Shown in pieces: positions 1 to 12,641 of a DNA stretch of 64,000 nucleotides. Within the stretch, counting starts at the first letter, position 1. Every line of letters begins with the position of its first letter. The stretch is from Cyclaneusma minus. Lineage: Eukaryota > Ascomycota > Leotiomycetes > Marthamycetales > Marthamycetaceae. The position numbers and the translations under genes are program-made. The stretch covers positions 960,428 to 1,024,427 of the forward strand of contig JAKZHN010000011.1 in assembly GCA_037179335.1 (NCBI GenBank), in the 5' to 3' direction. Below the pieces are notes generated by a model. The model saw only the letters and a list, made by a program, of their open reading frames with translations. It was not told where the DNA came from and made no database searches.

Positions 1-10
1 GACCACAGGT

Positions 11-2365
11 ATGGCTTCAAGACATGGCGTTGATTCACGTGGTGCTAAAAATGAATTGATAGGCTACCTGCCCATCGAGGACTATGGACTAATCGGGAAC
101 ATGCGTACCTGCTCGCTGATTGGAATTGATGGAAGCTTGGATTTCATGTGCTGGTCAGTCAGTGTCTTGCATGCGGCCGTCAGCGTTTTCTCATAATTCA
201 CAGGCCGAACTTTGATTCTCCATCTCTCTTCTGTCGTCTCCTCGACAAAGACAAGGGCGGTCATTTCAGCATCAGCCCGGCTGAAGGCTCGCATTGCACC
301 ACCAAACAGCAGTATTTGCCGAGCAGCAACATCCTGCAAACCCGCTATCTCAGCGAAGATGGCGTCGTTGAACTCATTGATTTCTTTCCCCGCCCTAGAA
401 ACTCCCACGAAGTAGTACGAAAGTCGCACAAACAGATGGCGTTCCGTGAGACCATGTTGGTTCAGGATAAGCTGAAGAAGTGGTGCACTCGAAGAGTAGA
501 ATGCACCAGGGGATCGATGGACCTCAGTAAGCCCTTGTCTGCGCATTAGAAGAATCAAGCTAACTGTACCCTCAGCTGTGGAGGTTTTCCCTGCCTTTGA
601 CTATGCTCGAGCAGAGCATACAGTCGATTTGCATCTCCCTGAGCTTCATGCCGGTTCTGAGCAAAGCAAAATGGTGACGTTCTCAAGCAAAGATTTGAAA
701 ATGCAGCTTGATGTTACCATTGACAAGGGCGAAGAGTCGATCGATACCTGTCCAGTCATTGTTTTCTCAAAAGAGAAGCGTGAAAAGATGCTCAGCGAGG
801 GTATTATAGCCAAGTTCCATCTCGAGGAGGGTCAAGCAGTCTCCTTTGTGCTTCGGGATGATATGTCTGAGCACGCGACTCCAGTTATCACTACAGAGGT
901 CTTGGACATGCAACAGCACGATACGCAGGCGTATTGGCTCAACTGGATCTCTAAGTGCAAGTACAAGGGCCGCTGGAGAGAAGTTGTGCAACGCAGTTTG
1001 TTCATCTTGAAACTAATGACGTTCGAACCTACCGGGGCCATTGTTGCCGCTCCAACATTCTCTGTTCCAGAGGATATAGGCGGTGTTCGGTGAGTATTAG
1101 CTTATACCCCTGACTGGGTGTTAATTTATACCTTTCATGAGCGCTCACTGGCTGACGTACCGCAGCAACTGGGATTACCGCTACTCCTGGATTCGAGACT
1201 CGTCTTTCACCATCTAGTCAGTATCCCCTTTACCTCCAGTCTGCCGTTTCAAGGGAACATTTTTCTGACTTACTACAGCATTTTCCTCAGAATGGGCTTC
1301 ACCGAGGAGGGTAAGCTATTTCTAAGTCTACAACTGCCATGCAGTTGCATGCCTCTGGTCACTGTCGAAGCTAACGAAATTATAGCAAACGCTTATATGC
1401 ATTTTATGAGCGACCGTCTTCGCTACTCCCGCCTCAAAGACGGAGCTTTGCCCATCATGTTCACGCTGCGCGGCGAGACAGATATCCCCGAAATTGAGCT
1501 CGAGCATCTCGATGGATACAGAGGCTCTAAACCAGTAAACATTGGCAATGCAGCGGCATTCCACCAACAGTTCGATGTCTACGGTGAACTAATGGATGCC
1601 ATCTACCTGTACAACAAGTACGGCCAGCCCATTAGCTGGGACCAATGGGTAGCCGTCCGCGAAGTCGTCGACTACTGCCTCACAATCTGGCGCGACCCTG
1701 ACATGTCCATCTGGGAAGTCCGCAACCAAAAGCAAAACTTTGTCTATTCCAAAGTCATGCTCTGGGTAGCCTTCGACCGGGGTCTCCGCCTGGCCGAAAA
1801 GCGCAACCTCCCCTGTCCCAACCGCGGAGCTTGGCTCGAAGCAAAGGACATCATTTACGAAGAGATTATGAACAAAGGTTACTCCGAGAACATCCAATCC
1901 TTCGTCCAAAGCTACGAATCCGGCGACCTCCTCGATTCCTCTATTCTAATCGCACCACTCGTCTTCTTCATCTCACCCAACGACCCCCGCTTCCTCCACA
2001 CCATCGACCGCATCCTCCTAGCTCCAGAAAAGGGCGGTCTGACATCCACCGGCCTCGTCTACCGCTACAACACCGAACACTCACACGACGGCCTACCAGG
2101 TCGTGAAGGCGCGTTCAGTATGTGCACATTCTGGCTCGTCGAAGCGCTGACAAGGGCGGGTGTCTACGACAAGAAGTACTTGGTCCGGGCCGTCAATATC
2201 TTTGAGAACATGCTGAGTTTCGGAAACCATCTCGGCATGTTCAGCGAGGAGATTGCGAGGAGTGGAGAGCAGTTGGGGAATACGCCGCAGGCTTTTAGTC
2301 ACTTGGCGTTGATTTCTGCGGCGTTTAATCTGGATCGTGCGACTGAGGGGAAACATGCTGATTGA
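11..2365 (+). CDS. GH15 family glycoside hydrolase (glucoamylase/trehalase-like)
   Basis: Six exons are inferred: 11-153, 204-526, 576-1089, 1166-1216, 1279-1310 and 1386-2365. Joined, they close in frame to 680 aa. The N-terminus has the trehalase-like beta domain typical of this GH15 branch (PIEDYGLIGN, then MCWPNFDSPS across intron 1). The catalytic (alpha/alpha)6 domain shows NWDYRYSWIRD rebuilt exactly across intron 3. It also has the IWEVR segment, whose Glu is the likely acid, and GREGAFSMCTFWL, whose Glu is the likely base; these roles come from family knowledge. Such proteins hydrolyse alpha-glucosidic bonds; the substrate (trehalose, maltodextrin or other) cannot be read from sequence. 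No signal peptide is visible, so it is probably cytosolic. Only 10 bases precede the ATG, so an upstream exon outside the window is possible. Confidence 0.88.
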
Positions 2366-3211
2366 TGGAAGGTTTAAGGGGCAAAGGGGTAAATGGGTGG
2401 TGAAGCCTGGAAAGGAGGTGTGAAAATTGTGGGTAGGTGGTTCTTTTTTCGCTGGCATGGTATGGAGTCAGGAGATGGGACTTCACATAGAATAAGAGCC
2501 GGTGATGGAAGACAGCCCAGTTTCTTAATCCTAGAAGTCTGACAAGAAGCCTGAGCTCGTGGTGGAATCTCTTCTGCGTGTAACTTTGGTGCGGGACGAA
2601 TTCCTGACAGGTACTTTTGAAGTCCAGGTGATTGGGAGAAGTCCATGTGATTGGGAGAAATCTAAGTGATTCGAGAATCCAGGTGATTGAGAGAAGTCCA
2701 GGTAATTGAGAGAAACCCAGGCGATTCAGGGAAACCCGAATGATTGGGAAAAGTCCAACCAACTGGGGAAAATCCAAGTGGTGAGTAGAGAGTCAGAGAC
2801 AGGCTACTACTATCTTGCACACACTCACGCAGAAGAAATCCCACCACGAGCCGAGCTACTCTGTCACTCTTGTCGATGTTCTCGGTTCTGTGAATAATGA
2901 TAGAACAGATATTTAGGCGGTGGGGCAATCTTCTCATTTGTGCTAACCTGTAGACTATGAGATTTCTCTAATGATGCATACCTATTGCCATACCCCCAGG
3001 CGCCGTCTAGATCCAAAGAATCGACCCAGTCACGTGCCGTGTCTTATATGCAACCTAAAGAATGCAGCCAGGATCTGCCTCAAGCTCTTCGGGACAGCCA
3101 AGATCGCTCGCTCGACATGCAAGCCTTGTCGCATCGTCTTCCCAGCTCTAGCTCATGATGAAATACCTTGTTTGAAACTTGGTAAATACTTCCACGAAGC
3201 CATGCAAAAAC
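2366..3211. other. intergenic region between GH15 gene and aminotransferase (convergent 3' ends)
   Basis: The GH15 gene ends at 2365 and the opposite-strand aminotransferase ends at 3212. No credible gene lies between them. The stretch is dominated by a decayed repeat element listed separately (about 2518-2890). The rest, about 2891-3211, shows nothing I recognise. Confidence 0.6.
2518..2890. mobile_element. decayed MITE-like element with inverted arms and internal 19-bp minisatellite
   Basis: Two inverted arms, 2551-2580 and 2826-2855, match at about 26 of 30 positions (shared core GCTCGTGGTGG and CTTCTGCGTG). Between them, 2620-2782 holds about 8.5 degenerate direct units of 18-19 bp of the type AAGTCCAGGTGATTGGGAG. 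Further out, a CAG at 2518 followed by AGAAGTCTGAC, and the complement of CGACAAGAGTGACAG near 2866-2880, recall the ends of the MITE at 58054-58274. The outer limits are guesses, because no clean target-site duplication is visible. It encodes no protein. Confidence 0.55.
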
Positions 3212-4873
3212 CTACTGGGCAATACCAAAGCTCTTCCTCAACGCCACGCCAAACCTCTCGATAGCCATCGTCATCTTTTCTTCACTCGCCGCCGCAAACG
3301 TAGCGCGCATGAACATATCCTTCGGCTCCACATCCCTCTCAGCCCTAAACCAACTCCCCTTACTCATCAGCACGCCCTCCTCCGTCCCCTTCAGAAAGAT
3401 CTCATCTTCCAACTCTAGCAAACTCTTCGCACTCGCCTGCGGATGCATCTCTGGCTTAATCCGCAGCCACAGAAACATTCCAGCCGCGGGCGGATTCCAG
3501 CTCACTACTTCTTTGGGCAAGTATTTCTCGCACGCGGCGAGGATTGTGTCGCGGCGCTGCGTGTAGGAAAGACGGAGCTGGATGAGCCATTTTAGGTAGC
3601 CGTCGTGGCCCCAGGATTCGTCGAGGAGCTTGAAGAGCATGATTTGGGAGAGTCCGGAGGGGTTTTGTACGCTGCATTCGTTGTGGCGGATGAAGCGCTC
3701 GACGATTTGGGCGGAGGCGGTGATCCAGCCGACGCGTGTGCCGGGCGCGATCACTTTGCTGAAGGAGTCGATGCGCATGACTCGGCCGTCGACATCGAGG
3801 GATAGGAGGGTGGGGACGAGAGCTTGGAGGAAGGCGGTGGTGTTTGCTGGTGGGGGAGCGGGGGCGGCGTTGGGGCCGGTGTAGGGCTGCATTTGGAGGA
3901 AGTAGTAGGGCTCATCTTCGATGATGTAGACGTCGTGTTTCTGACACACGGCATAGACTTCTCTTCTTCGCTGGGCACCTTGTGTAGCACCCGTCGGATT
4001 CTGTCCAGACGGGACCGTGTAAAGGATGTGCGGCTTCCGGGCGCCTCGCGCGGAGGCATCCCAGTTGGTAAGGATCTCGTCCATGGAGGAGGGGATGAGC
4101 CCCTCGCTGTCCATGGCGATGCCAGCTACCTTAATACCGAGGGGCCATGCGGTCTCGACGGCGGAGGCGAAGGTGTATTCTTCAGAGAGGATCATGTCGC
4201 CGCGCTCACAGAACATGCGAAGGGTTTGCTCGAAAGCACTCGTACCCCCTACGCTGAGGGCACAGTGCCAATCAGCGTATGGGGGGTGGCTGACGATTTC
4301 GGTGTGCTCGGTCACGAAACGGAGGAGCTGGGCGGAGCCAGTGCCCAGTCCATAATTGAGGGCGATGGAGAGATCGTATTCGCTTTTGCCTTCGGAAACA
4401 TCATGCTTTCCTGCAGTGACTACGACGCCGGACTCGCGAGTCTCTTCTTCTGAGAAGTGGCCAATGGAGGGAACTTTGGCGGAAAGAGATTCGAAGGGGA
4501 AGTAGTCGGAGCATGGCAAGCCGCCGCCCAGCGAGATCATGCCCGGTTGTTTAAGGTACTTGGCCGCCGCTTTCAACGAAGAGGGATTGCGGGCTTTGCT
4601 TTCGGTGCTGAGCAGATCTGCAAGGCAATGTCAGTCCGCGAATTGGTAGACCTGGTGGGACTAAGACCCACGATCCCATCGCTTGGCCTTTGGCTTCGTG
4701 TGTGTCCATGGGCTTTTGAAATGGTCGCTGTCAGAATAGGCGGCCATGCCGGCCATCAACTTGCCGGCCTTCTTGCGATTCTCGGTGATGCCATTGATAT
4801 CTAGAGGGTTAGGAAGCACAATGGCCGAGGTGTCAGAGTCGGCGTGGACATCAATTGCAGTTGGGGGAGCCAT
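3212..4873 (-). CDS. aromatic amino acid / 2-aminoadipate aminotransferase, Aro8-like
   Basis: Two exons: 4672-4873 and 3212-4617 (54-nt intron with a GTGGGT donor), giving 535 aa. The junction rebuilds KRWDHLLSTESKARNPSS, the N-terminal block of fungal Aro8/KAT-type fold-type I enzymes. Visible motifs are ISLGGGLP, VGGTSAFEQTL, YTVPSGQNPTG, IIEDEPYY and IDSFSKVIAPGTRVGW. Lys355 in SFSK is the expected pyridoxal-phosphate Schiff-base lysine. Such enzymes move amino groups between aromatic amino acids or 2-aminoadipate and 2-oxoglutarate. The start MAPPTAID (4873) is preferred to an in-frame ATG at 4900 because it matches the usual N-terminus of the family as I know it. No targeting sequence is obvious. 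Whether it acts mainly as Aro8, kynurenine or 2-aminoadipate transaminase cannot be told here. Confidence 0.9.
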
Positions 4874-6353
4874 GGTGAGGTCTGCAATTTGATATTGCAA
4901 GTGCGGATTGAAGTTGAAGCGAGGGGGACGGCGGCTCTCTCGTTGTTAAGTGGCTGTACCTTGGTTGAGTAGTGAGTCAAGGGGACCAGATATCGGAGTT
5001 GTTGGCATGCAGTCCTCGCAGCTAGTCGATTTCTTTATCAGGGACCACGTTTCGAGTCGAGTGTTTGCCGGAGCGGAATTCCTAGAAAGGTAGCAGAAAA
5101 GGGATCGCGTCTTTGCATCTGACACCACAAGCCTACCTGCCATGTTGAGTTTGCTATGATGCTCTTCAACAAGATTGCTTCGGGCCACGGCAGATTCACC
5201 CATGGTCTGGTGATCGCTCTCTGGCGTCGGTGACGGATCGATCCCCACAGCTTTGACGAGTCGACAATTTTGCGTTTGACCAACTCCGGCCTCGCTGTCA
5301 CATATCCGATGCTAACCCCGCAGCCAGGGCTATCGTCGGCTGAGCTCGCATCATTGTTCTTGCGCCCCGAGCTGGGACTGCACATCGTCCAACATCGAAT
5401 TTGATTTTCTCGCTCCCTCACAGCCTCGCGCTCTGAATCTTTTCATCTCACAGCTACATGTACGAGCTGGCGTGGCTGCGCACCGGTCGACTTCACCGAG
5501 AATACATGTACATGTATGCATTTTGCAATGGTACCGGCAGTCTAGATCGACTTACTCGACCGTTGATCCGCCCTCACCCGTATTGCTAATTTCTGCAGCT
5601 CTTCTTGCCAACTCAATTCTCGAGGTACGTTTGCATTTTCTTTCATGTGGGAAGCCGTGCAACAGCGCAACAGAGTACATGATGATTTATTACACCCATT
5701 AGCCTTAGGAAGAGCCGTCTGAGGTGGCTCTGCATCGCCCTCCTGAAGAAAGGGACCCGCGGCATCGACATATGCCACGGGACGGAGTTCACGCTGCTTA
5801 GAACTGGGAGTCTGAGAATCTTTGTTGCAGCTTTGCATGGCTTTGCCAGCATCACCTCTTGTGTGTATCAAAGCTAATTCCGTATACAGGGTGCCCTCAT
5901 GAACTCACATTTCGACCTCGAACTGCTCGCGAGAATGTCTTCCTCTCCTTTCGGTCTCTTCTTCCATACCTTGCTGCTTTATGCAATGCAACCCAGCCTG
6001 GGACAATTGCCGAGCCAATACAAACCATCCACACACTCACAGCCTCAATGTTGCCCTGTCTGTGCCTTGTTCAGTGCGTTTCCTATCACTTGATGATACT
6101 AGCCTCGTGCGGTACTATGCCTCTCTACGAGGCTTTTATGCCACAGCCTCAGGGCTATGTAGGTGCTGCTGCCTTTCCGCCTCGTGGATTTCCTGATTGA
6201 TGGCTACCAGCCTGATGTTATTCTGTTCATCTGTCTGCTTCCATTTTTGCTTCAGTTATCTAACCATGACTTCCCTCTATTGTCTCAGTTGGCTTCTTTT
6301 TACACTCAAAGTGACCATCACTGGACGCCCCGAGCTCACACTATCCATCGCAA
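4874..6353. other. intergenic, 5' flanks of aminotransferase and of broken gene
   Basis: About 1.5 kb without a supportable gene. Open frames here are short, overlap on both strands and show no motif. It presumably holds the promoter of the leftward aminotransferase and the former promoter of the rightward broken gene. I saw no clear regulatory motif or repeat. Confidence 0.5.
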
Positions 6354-9300
6354 ATGGCATCACTTCCGCAATTGTCCGGAGCCTTGGTGTCCGCACAGAA
6401 TCAGAATAGCATCGGACTAGCCAACTTCAATGTCGACTTCTCCTTAATCAAAATCAACCCACCGAAAGAATACGACGGCCTTGCAGGAGCGCTTTCCCAG
6501 CGTCGACGTGAGAACGCAAAGGTCCGCTGCATCGTACTGCGAGAAAGCTAGCGTTGTTGTTTAAAGACATCGTTCCAGATATCCCGAAGCTTACGGCAGC
6601 GTATGGCACAAGGGTTTCCGAGATCTCCAATTCCCCACTTTTTGAAAGCAAGGTAAGCGAGTCTTTGGGGGTAATGTATGGTAGCTGCTTACAACGAACA
6701 AACAATCAACCGGCCGGACCCTTTTCCAAGCACGTTGGTCTCGACGGCACATCGATATATGCGGCAGCGACGTCTGGCTCTAAATCGATTCCCCTTCATC
6801 TCCTAGCTTGTATGCTGGCACGCACTTCCACCGGCCCCGAAGCTACCTCGATATGGGTCGAGCTAATTTCCGAAAGAAAGAACGTCCTGGAAGAGAGTAG
6901 CGATCCCAGTCTCCCGCAGGGTTTCCTCAAACGCTTGACGGCCAAGCAGGATATAACCAGGGCTGAATTGTCAGCTTGGGATGCCAGTGCTCGTGCATGG
7001 ATCCAATGCGTCGATGAAGCTAAAAGGGTTCAGCAGACTCAGCTACGATTAATCGTCAAAGACACTGGCTTCTCACTTGCCGCATCGAGCTCGACATATG
7101 TCAATGTTGTTCAGACTTGGACGCTGGCCATGACGACCTTGGAAAAGCTTATAGGCGGCGTCCCCCAAAATGTTTCGAGTTCAGCTGTTATGATTGGATT
7201 GCTATCATGGCACATCTATCCCGACCTTAATGTTCTTAGCCCAAACAAAAGGATCGAGTTCCGCGACGAGCTTGTCAGGCCTCCTGGTGTGGTCACGTTG
7301 GGCCTGGAACGCGCAGATTCGAGCGATACCGGAGTTCACTGGTCACTTTCGTTATCGCACCTTCGATACTATGGGGATCCTGTATCCATCAGCCGGTCCG
7401 TGGAACCCGAAAGCAGCCGTATTACTATTGAAGAGTTGCACCTGGTTACGTTGGGCTGTGTTATCTCTAGCTGGTCCAAACCGGATGAAATTGATATCAT
7501 GGAAGCTGCAGATTGCTTTGTGGCACTTGGGGAGTCACTCCAGGAGACATGTGCTGGGGAAGAAAGCTTTTCCGTGTCACTTCCGGAAGACTACCAGTGG
7601 CTGGCGCTACTCGTCAATGCTGCGGAAAGATTGATGAAGCTGTCGGGCCTGGAATATCAAGCCGCCTTACATCTCGTTGAACATGGAAGACGTCGCGGGC
7701 GATTCTTTCTAGACGACACATGCCGAGACCTTGTTCCAATGTTTGGACTGGCGAGTCCCCTGCAACTATTCACATTATCTAAGGATAGGAGACTAACTCA
7801 AACACCGGTGAATGCGGCAGCCCCTGTCGCTATTCTAAGGACACTTGCAGAGCACTGCCAGTTGACAAAGATGAATGTCTTATTCTACATCACGGTCCAC
7901 TAGATGTAGTCACTACCACTATCACTACTGCTATTCCGCATCCCATGAAATCGAACAAACGCAACCTCTCCGGACAACTTTTGACTCTACAAGGACATTC
8001 CTGGTGGTCAGTACTTGGAAGTGCTGCGGATTCAATTGGCGATAAGGAAGCTTTCCACAATATCCTTCTCGAGGGCGATATCCTCGCTATCCTTGGCGAT
8101 AAACATTCCATGGATCAATCTTTTATTAGTGCAAGTGGCAACTCCCTGGGTTTCACTTGGTCTCATTGTCCATGGGTCTTCACCAAGTTTTATCAAACTT
8201 GGAAAATTTCAACCCTCATCACACCAGGTTCGTCTCAGAAAGCGGATGCAATCGAGACCGCATTCGGCTGGGGAACAGATATCGATGGTTCATACAGAGT
8301 GAAAGCTATGGGAACTCATACCACCTTTCGTCCGGTGGCGGAGCTTCGAGTGAATCGGAACAGCGGTCTAGGGCAGATGATATCGACTTTACATGTGGCC
8401 AGTCATGCATCAGAATTGGTGCCTTCGATGCCTCTGAAAACGGTAGCCTGTCTGCTTCGCTCGGGGACCTTCGACCGACACGGTTTTGTGGAGTTGCTCT
8501 TGTCCATGGACAACCCGAAACAGCAACTATTTATGGCCGGATTATCTGCGGTGGTTAAAGTGAGTCGATTATACAGCGAGTGGCCAACGCCTACTGTGTC
8601 CATCGAGATTACAAAGACTCCCATCGGCGCTGCCTGGTGGGTTCGGAGTGATTTGGGTGTTTATACCACAGACGCCCGCATGACCTTCAACAGATCGCAG
8701 AAATTTGCCTGCATTGTAATGATGGAATCTGGAATCTCCAACATCGATCCCGGAGGTCTGAAATCTGTTATGGCAATGGCGTCAGGGAACTACATATTTG
8801 TAGCCGAAGCGTTGCTACAAGACCCGTCTAGCGTCGACAGGTCGTGCTTGACAGAGTTCACCGGTATTCGGAGGATCCTTGGAAATCTGGGCCGCTCAGG
8901 AATCTCGATGCTCGTTTATCCTCAGAATCCACGGATCAGAAAGGTTGACTTGTCAACGTGGAGAGTGGTGAAGAACCATGCTTTTGATGGAGATACGATG
9001 GACTGCTTTGCCAACACGTCTTCACACCTGTCGTTCACGGAATTTGAGACGCCAATTTTTTATCGACCCAGGTACATTTGATGCCAACGTGACCTTAGTG
9101 GAAGGCTTCATTTCGGTGTATGATGGTCGAAAGTGGGTCGCTGACCTCGACATCAAGTATATCCTCGAGAGCCGCCCCAAGATATTCACCTGGCGTCTGC
9201 CTCGATGCGCATGCTCATCTGGACACATATCCCCATCTGGACAGACTTCTAATGGCATGGGAAAAGCACTCCTGGACAGATTCGGGAAAAGGTTGAGAAC

Positions 9301-9692
9301 CATCGATAGCGGGGACGAACTCCTCTGCTGTCGTGACAATTTGATTGGTTCCGAGATAGGGCTCATTCGGGCCAAGGATAACTGGCTTTCTCGCCTGGCA
9401 GCGACATCCCTTGCTGCGCAACTAGGCTGTCCTGCGACAATCCTCTCGTTAGATTCTAGTTGTTCAAACTGTGGCGAGGCATTACTCACTGGCCAGCTTA
9501 TGGACAGATATCTGCTGAGTACTCAACCCGCTCTGATGATATGGTGATTGTTGGATACCTATTTGGATATTGGTTGCGAAGAATGGATGGGCCTTCTCTC
9601 CTGATTTTGACGAAAATTGGTACGATATGCCCAACTCAGACGATGAACAAAACGAACCTTTGCATTCACTTCTCGCTTACCTTGGGCCCTGA
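6354..9692 (+). pseudogene. large unrecognised fungal protein gene broken by several frameshifts and a stop
   Basis: One long protein can be followed through three reading frames: 6354-6520, then about 6521-7862, then about 7865-9055, then 9060-9544, with a further shift near 9585 before a stop at 9690-9692. Continuity of sense is the evidence. Examples are KLALLFKDIVPDIPKL after the first break, DECLILHHGPLDVV after the second, IDPGTFDANVTLVEGF after the third (a run of six T at about 9055 has one extra base), and NWYDMPNSDDEQNEPLHSL at the end. A TGA at 9545-9547 also interrupts it. The total is about 1,100 codons. A repeated Trp/Leu-rich helical character is visible but no domain, signal peptide or membrane segment is certain. 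I recall similar hypothetical proteins in other filamentous fungi but know no function. Assembly errors are an alternative to true decay. Confidence 0.6.
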
Positions 9693-10458
9693 ATGAGCTT
9701 TTTACCATTAGAACCGTACCAAGACATGAACAATCTGAATCTTGGATACTGATGCAGAGCTAGAGCAATCCAAGATCGACCAGGACAAACGACACAGCCC
9801 AACCTTCAGCCAATGTCCACCTACTGCCGTTGCGTTTCTCTAGTCGATCTCTTCCTCTAAATCGATTTTCAGATCTTTCAGCAATCGAAATGTAGAATCG
9901 CATTATTCTCCGAGACTGCGAGGTATATGATGAGCCAAGGAAAAAAAAGGAGAAGTATGTTATTGCTCTGACACGTGATGTTCGTTTCATGCTCGCAGCA
10001 ACGCCGCAACGGAAGTCCGGGCGGAGAATGAGATAGGAGGCCAGAATGGAGAAGCCGAGATAGAAGCGCAAAGTCACGGTAGCTCAGCCAATTAGAAATT
10101 TACGTGAGCTTCTAGCTCCTTGTGTGAGTCTCTGTCAAAGTCTTCCGTGATCTCATAATTGATGTTTCTCATTTTTTAAAGATGCTCATCTAGGTTCGTG
10201 ACTTCGTACAACCCTGGACTTTGCCTCAAATTATAAATAAAGCAAGAATAAAATCTTGAATTCATTACATGCATGATGCCGCTTGCTGTGGTCGTTGGGG
10301 CTTAGTGAGAATTCTACCAAGGACACTGTACTTAGAATAAGTATATCAGATTCCGATGTTGATTCCGAGCTACCTGAAAAGGCCCAAGATGGCCCCCAAG
10401 ATAAACAAGAGATAGCCCAGCCATTGTCCCTAACCGAACATCATTACCACAAATCCAC
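9693..10458. other. intergenic, AT-rich, between convergent genes
   Basis: About 770 bp downstream of the broken gene and downstream of the leftward carboxypeptidase. Short AT-rich tracts are present (for example 10220-10265). No gene, repeat or RNA gene was recognised. Confidence 0.5.
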
Positions 10459-12065
10459 CTAGTCCAGCGGCTTCTTCTCCAACCAAGCCTTGAACATCTT
10501 CAACCCCTCCTTCGGCTTATCCCACGGCACCATATGTCCCGCCCCATCAACCCTCGCATACCTCAACAGCCCATTCGTGCTCTCCCACCAAAGCCCCCCT
10601 TCCCAAATTTGCTTGTTATTCTCCTGCTGGTACCGGAAATCCGCCAAGCCGTCCCACTCCAAACTGCCAAACACTCGCTCGTTCCCCACAAAATTGCAAA
10701 TCCAATCGTATGTGCCGACATAGATCTGCACCCGCACACCCGCGTGCAGCAAGGCTGCAACAAAGGGCCGAGTGTCGATGTAAATATCGTTTACTGCATT
10801 GAACTCGCGGCCGACTTTGTTGCTGCAGCCTTCGAACTTGGGAGCGTGGTCGCTGACGCCGAGCGCTTTGCGTACCTTGGCGGTGTTGAGATACGTGTCG
10901 ATGGAATCCATGATCGGATAGCATAGGTATCCGATGCAGGGTTTCGATACGTCGTAGTAGTTGAGGCCGGACTCGATATACGGCATCTCCAGCTCCGTGC
11001 CGCAGAAGTCGTTCGTGGCGTCCCAGAGTAGCGGGTCGGGGTAGTGTTGGCAAGCATCTAGGAGATACTCGCATCGTGGGACCGCACTTGCCATCTTTGC
11101 GCATACGGTGTCGTTGAGCAGTGGGCCAATACCGGTAGCGTTGGTGCAAGAAATGTCGTAACTGGAAGTCGTTTGCACGGTTTCGGAAAAGATGCCGTTG
11201 CCGATGAGGACGGATTCGAGAGGGATTTGCAAGGGGGGAGGGAGGAGGGCGTTCTTGGTGGCGATGTTGGCGGCGAAGATGGGGATGTAGTGGCCGCCGT
11301 ACGACTCGCCGGCGATGGAGAAGGGGAGGGAGCGGGAGGCGGGGAAGGCGGAGTACCAGAGCTGCATGAAGGCGTAGATGTCCTCGCTGGCAGCGAAGGT
11401 GCCGCCGTGGCCGCCGTGGTAGGAGGAGTTGTCTGAGTAGGAGAAGCCGACGCCGATGGGTTGGTCGAGGAAGAAGATGGAGGCGGCGTTGATCCAGGAG
11501 TCCTCTGGTTTGCGCATTAACAAGTGATAGGTTTATATAAAATCATGTGACCAGGTCAAGCGAATGATGGAATTATGGGACAGAGATCTGTAATTGCTTG
11601 CATACCGTTCTTGTGAGCGGATTTTCCGCCTTCGTTTACACGGCAGGGACCAAGTTCCATGAACAGCCCGGTCATGGAAGAACAGCCAGGACCACCATTG
11701 ATCCACATCACGAGCGGGTCTTCGGCGGGCTTGGAACGTGACTCGAAGTAGGCGAAGTAGTAGTGTTTGTCCCCGGATGTGAGATATCCCGTGTAGCCCG
11801 ATGTTGCTCCCGGACAGACATCTTCAAGTGTTTCACCATCATCGCTCTTGCTTTTGAGATCTCCGGCTCGATGAGCAGTGATGGTCAGACGATGAGACGG
11901 ATGATCTTCGTGGGTTAGGATTCTGGTAGGTCCAGTGTCTTGAGATGACGCGCTCGATAGGAACGGTGTTTGGGGTATCGAGGCTGTGACTGTGCTTATA
12001 GCGGCTAGAAGCACCGCGGCGGTGTGGAGAATCATCTTTGATGATGGATTTAGGATCATATTCAA
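10459..12065 (-). CDS. secreted serine carboxypeptidase, S10 family
   Basis: Two exons: 11606-12065 and 10459-11504 (101-nt intron, GTATGC donor), 501 aa from the first ATG. The junction yields KNEDSWINAASIFFLDQP, matching the NxxSWxxxAxxxFLDQP block of the family. The N-terminus carries a hydrophobic signal peptide (MILHTAAVLLAAISTVTA); starting at that second methionine (12035) would give 491 aa and is equally plausible. Motifs: WINGGPGCSSM (oxyanion region), GESYGGHY (nucleophile near Ser221), TYDWICN (catalytic Asp) and GAGHMVPWDKP (catalytic His). Several Asn-X-Ser/Thr sites suggest glycosylation. It removes C-terminal residues from peptides in the vacuole or outside the cell. There is no C-terminal membrane or GPI signal, which favours secretion. 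Confidence 0.93.
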
Positions 12066-12641
12066 TCCAAGCCTGGTTGGGGATTGGGAGATGATGAGAA
12101 GAGGGTGTTATCGCTTGCACCTTGAGGTGTAAATAGCGACGCAGTTTACATAAGCGAGCATGAAACGAGCATCACATGTCGGAACAATAGACCTTATTCC
12201 CGCAGTCTTGGAATTGTATATTCAATTGCTGACGTGCCAGGAAAGAGTCGATAAAACGACATAGAGAAAGGAGCTAGGAGAATAAACTGAAGGAAGAAAA
12301 TGTATGGCAGAAGAAGGTATGTAGGCATTTCCAGACTGACCGTTCGCTAATATTTGATCTTTATTCAACAGGGTATGCATCCTCGAATATTCTGACGACT
12401 TGACCGAAACCGGGTAGTTCTTTTGTAAGTGGCATAGCAATTTATATCTTAAGACAATATATTCGTAGAATGACTTTTTTGTAGCATTCTACCCCCGGAC
12501 CCTAGCAAAGTTTCGCATCTCAAAGGCCTATAATCCAAGTGTTTTGCCTCGAGTCATAGCAATCCCTAAAAATTATGAAACGTAAGAACTGCATGCTGCG
12601 CAATTATAGAATTTCGGTCCTTCTTTCCCTCGAAACACCTT
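12066..12641. other. intergenic, promoter side of carboxypeptidase
   Basis: About 575 bp between the carboxypeptidase start and the 3' end of the GPI-protein gene, both on the minus strand. It should hold the carboxypeptidase promoter and the 3' untranslated region of the upstream gene. No motif or repeat stands out. Confidence 0.5.

Noticed and set aside
3824..4453. 209-codon plus-strand frame over the aminotransferase gene
   Set aside because: It lies opposite well-defined PLP-enzyme motifs and shows none itself.
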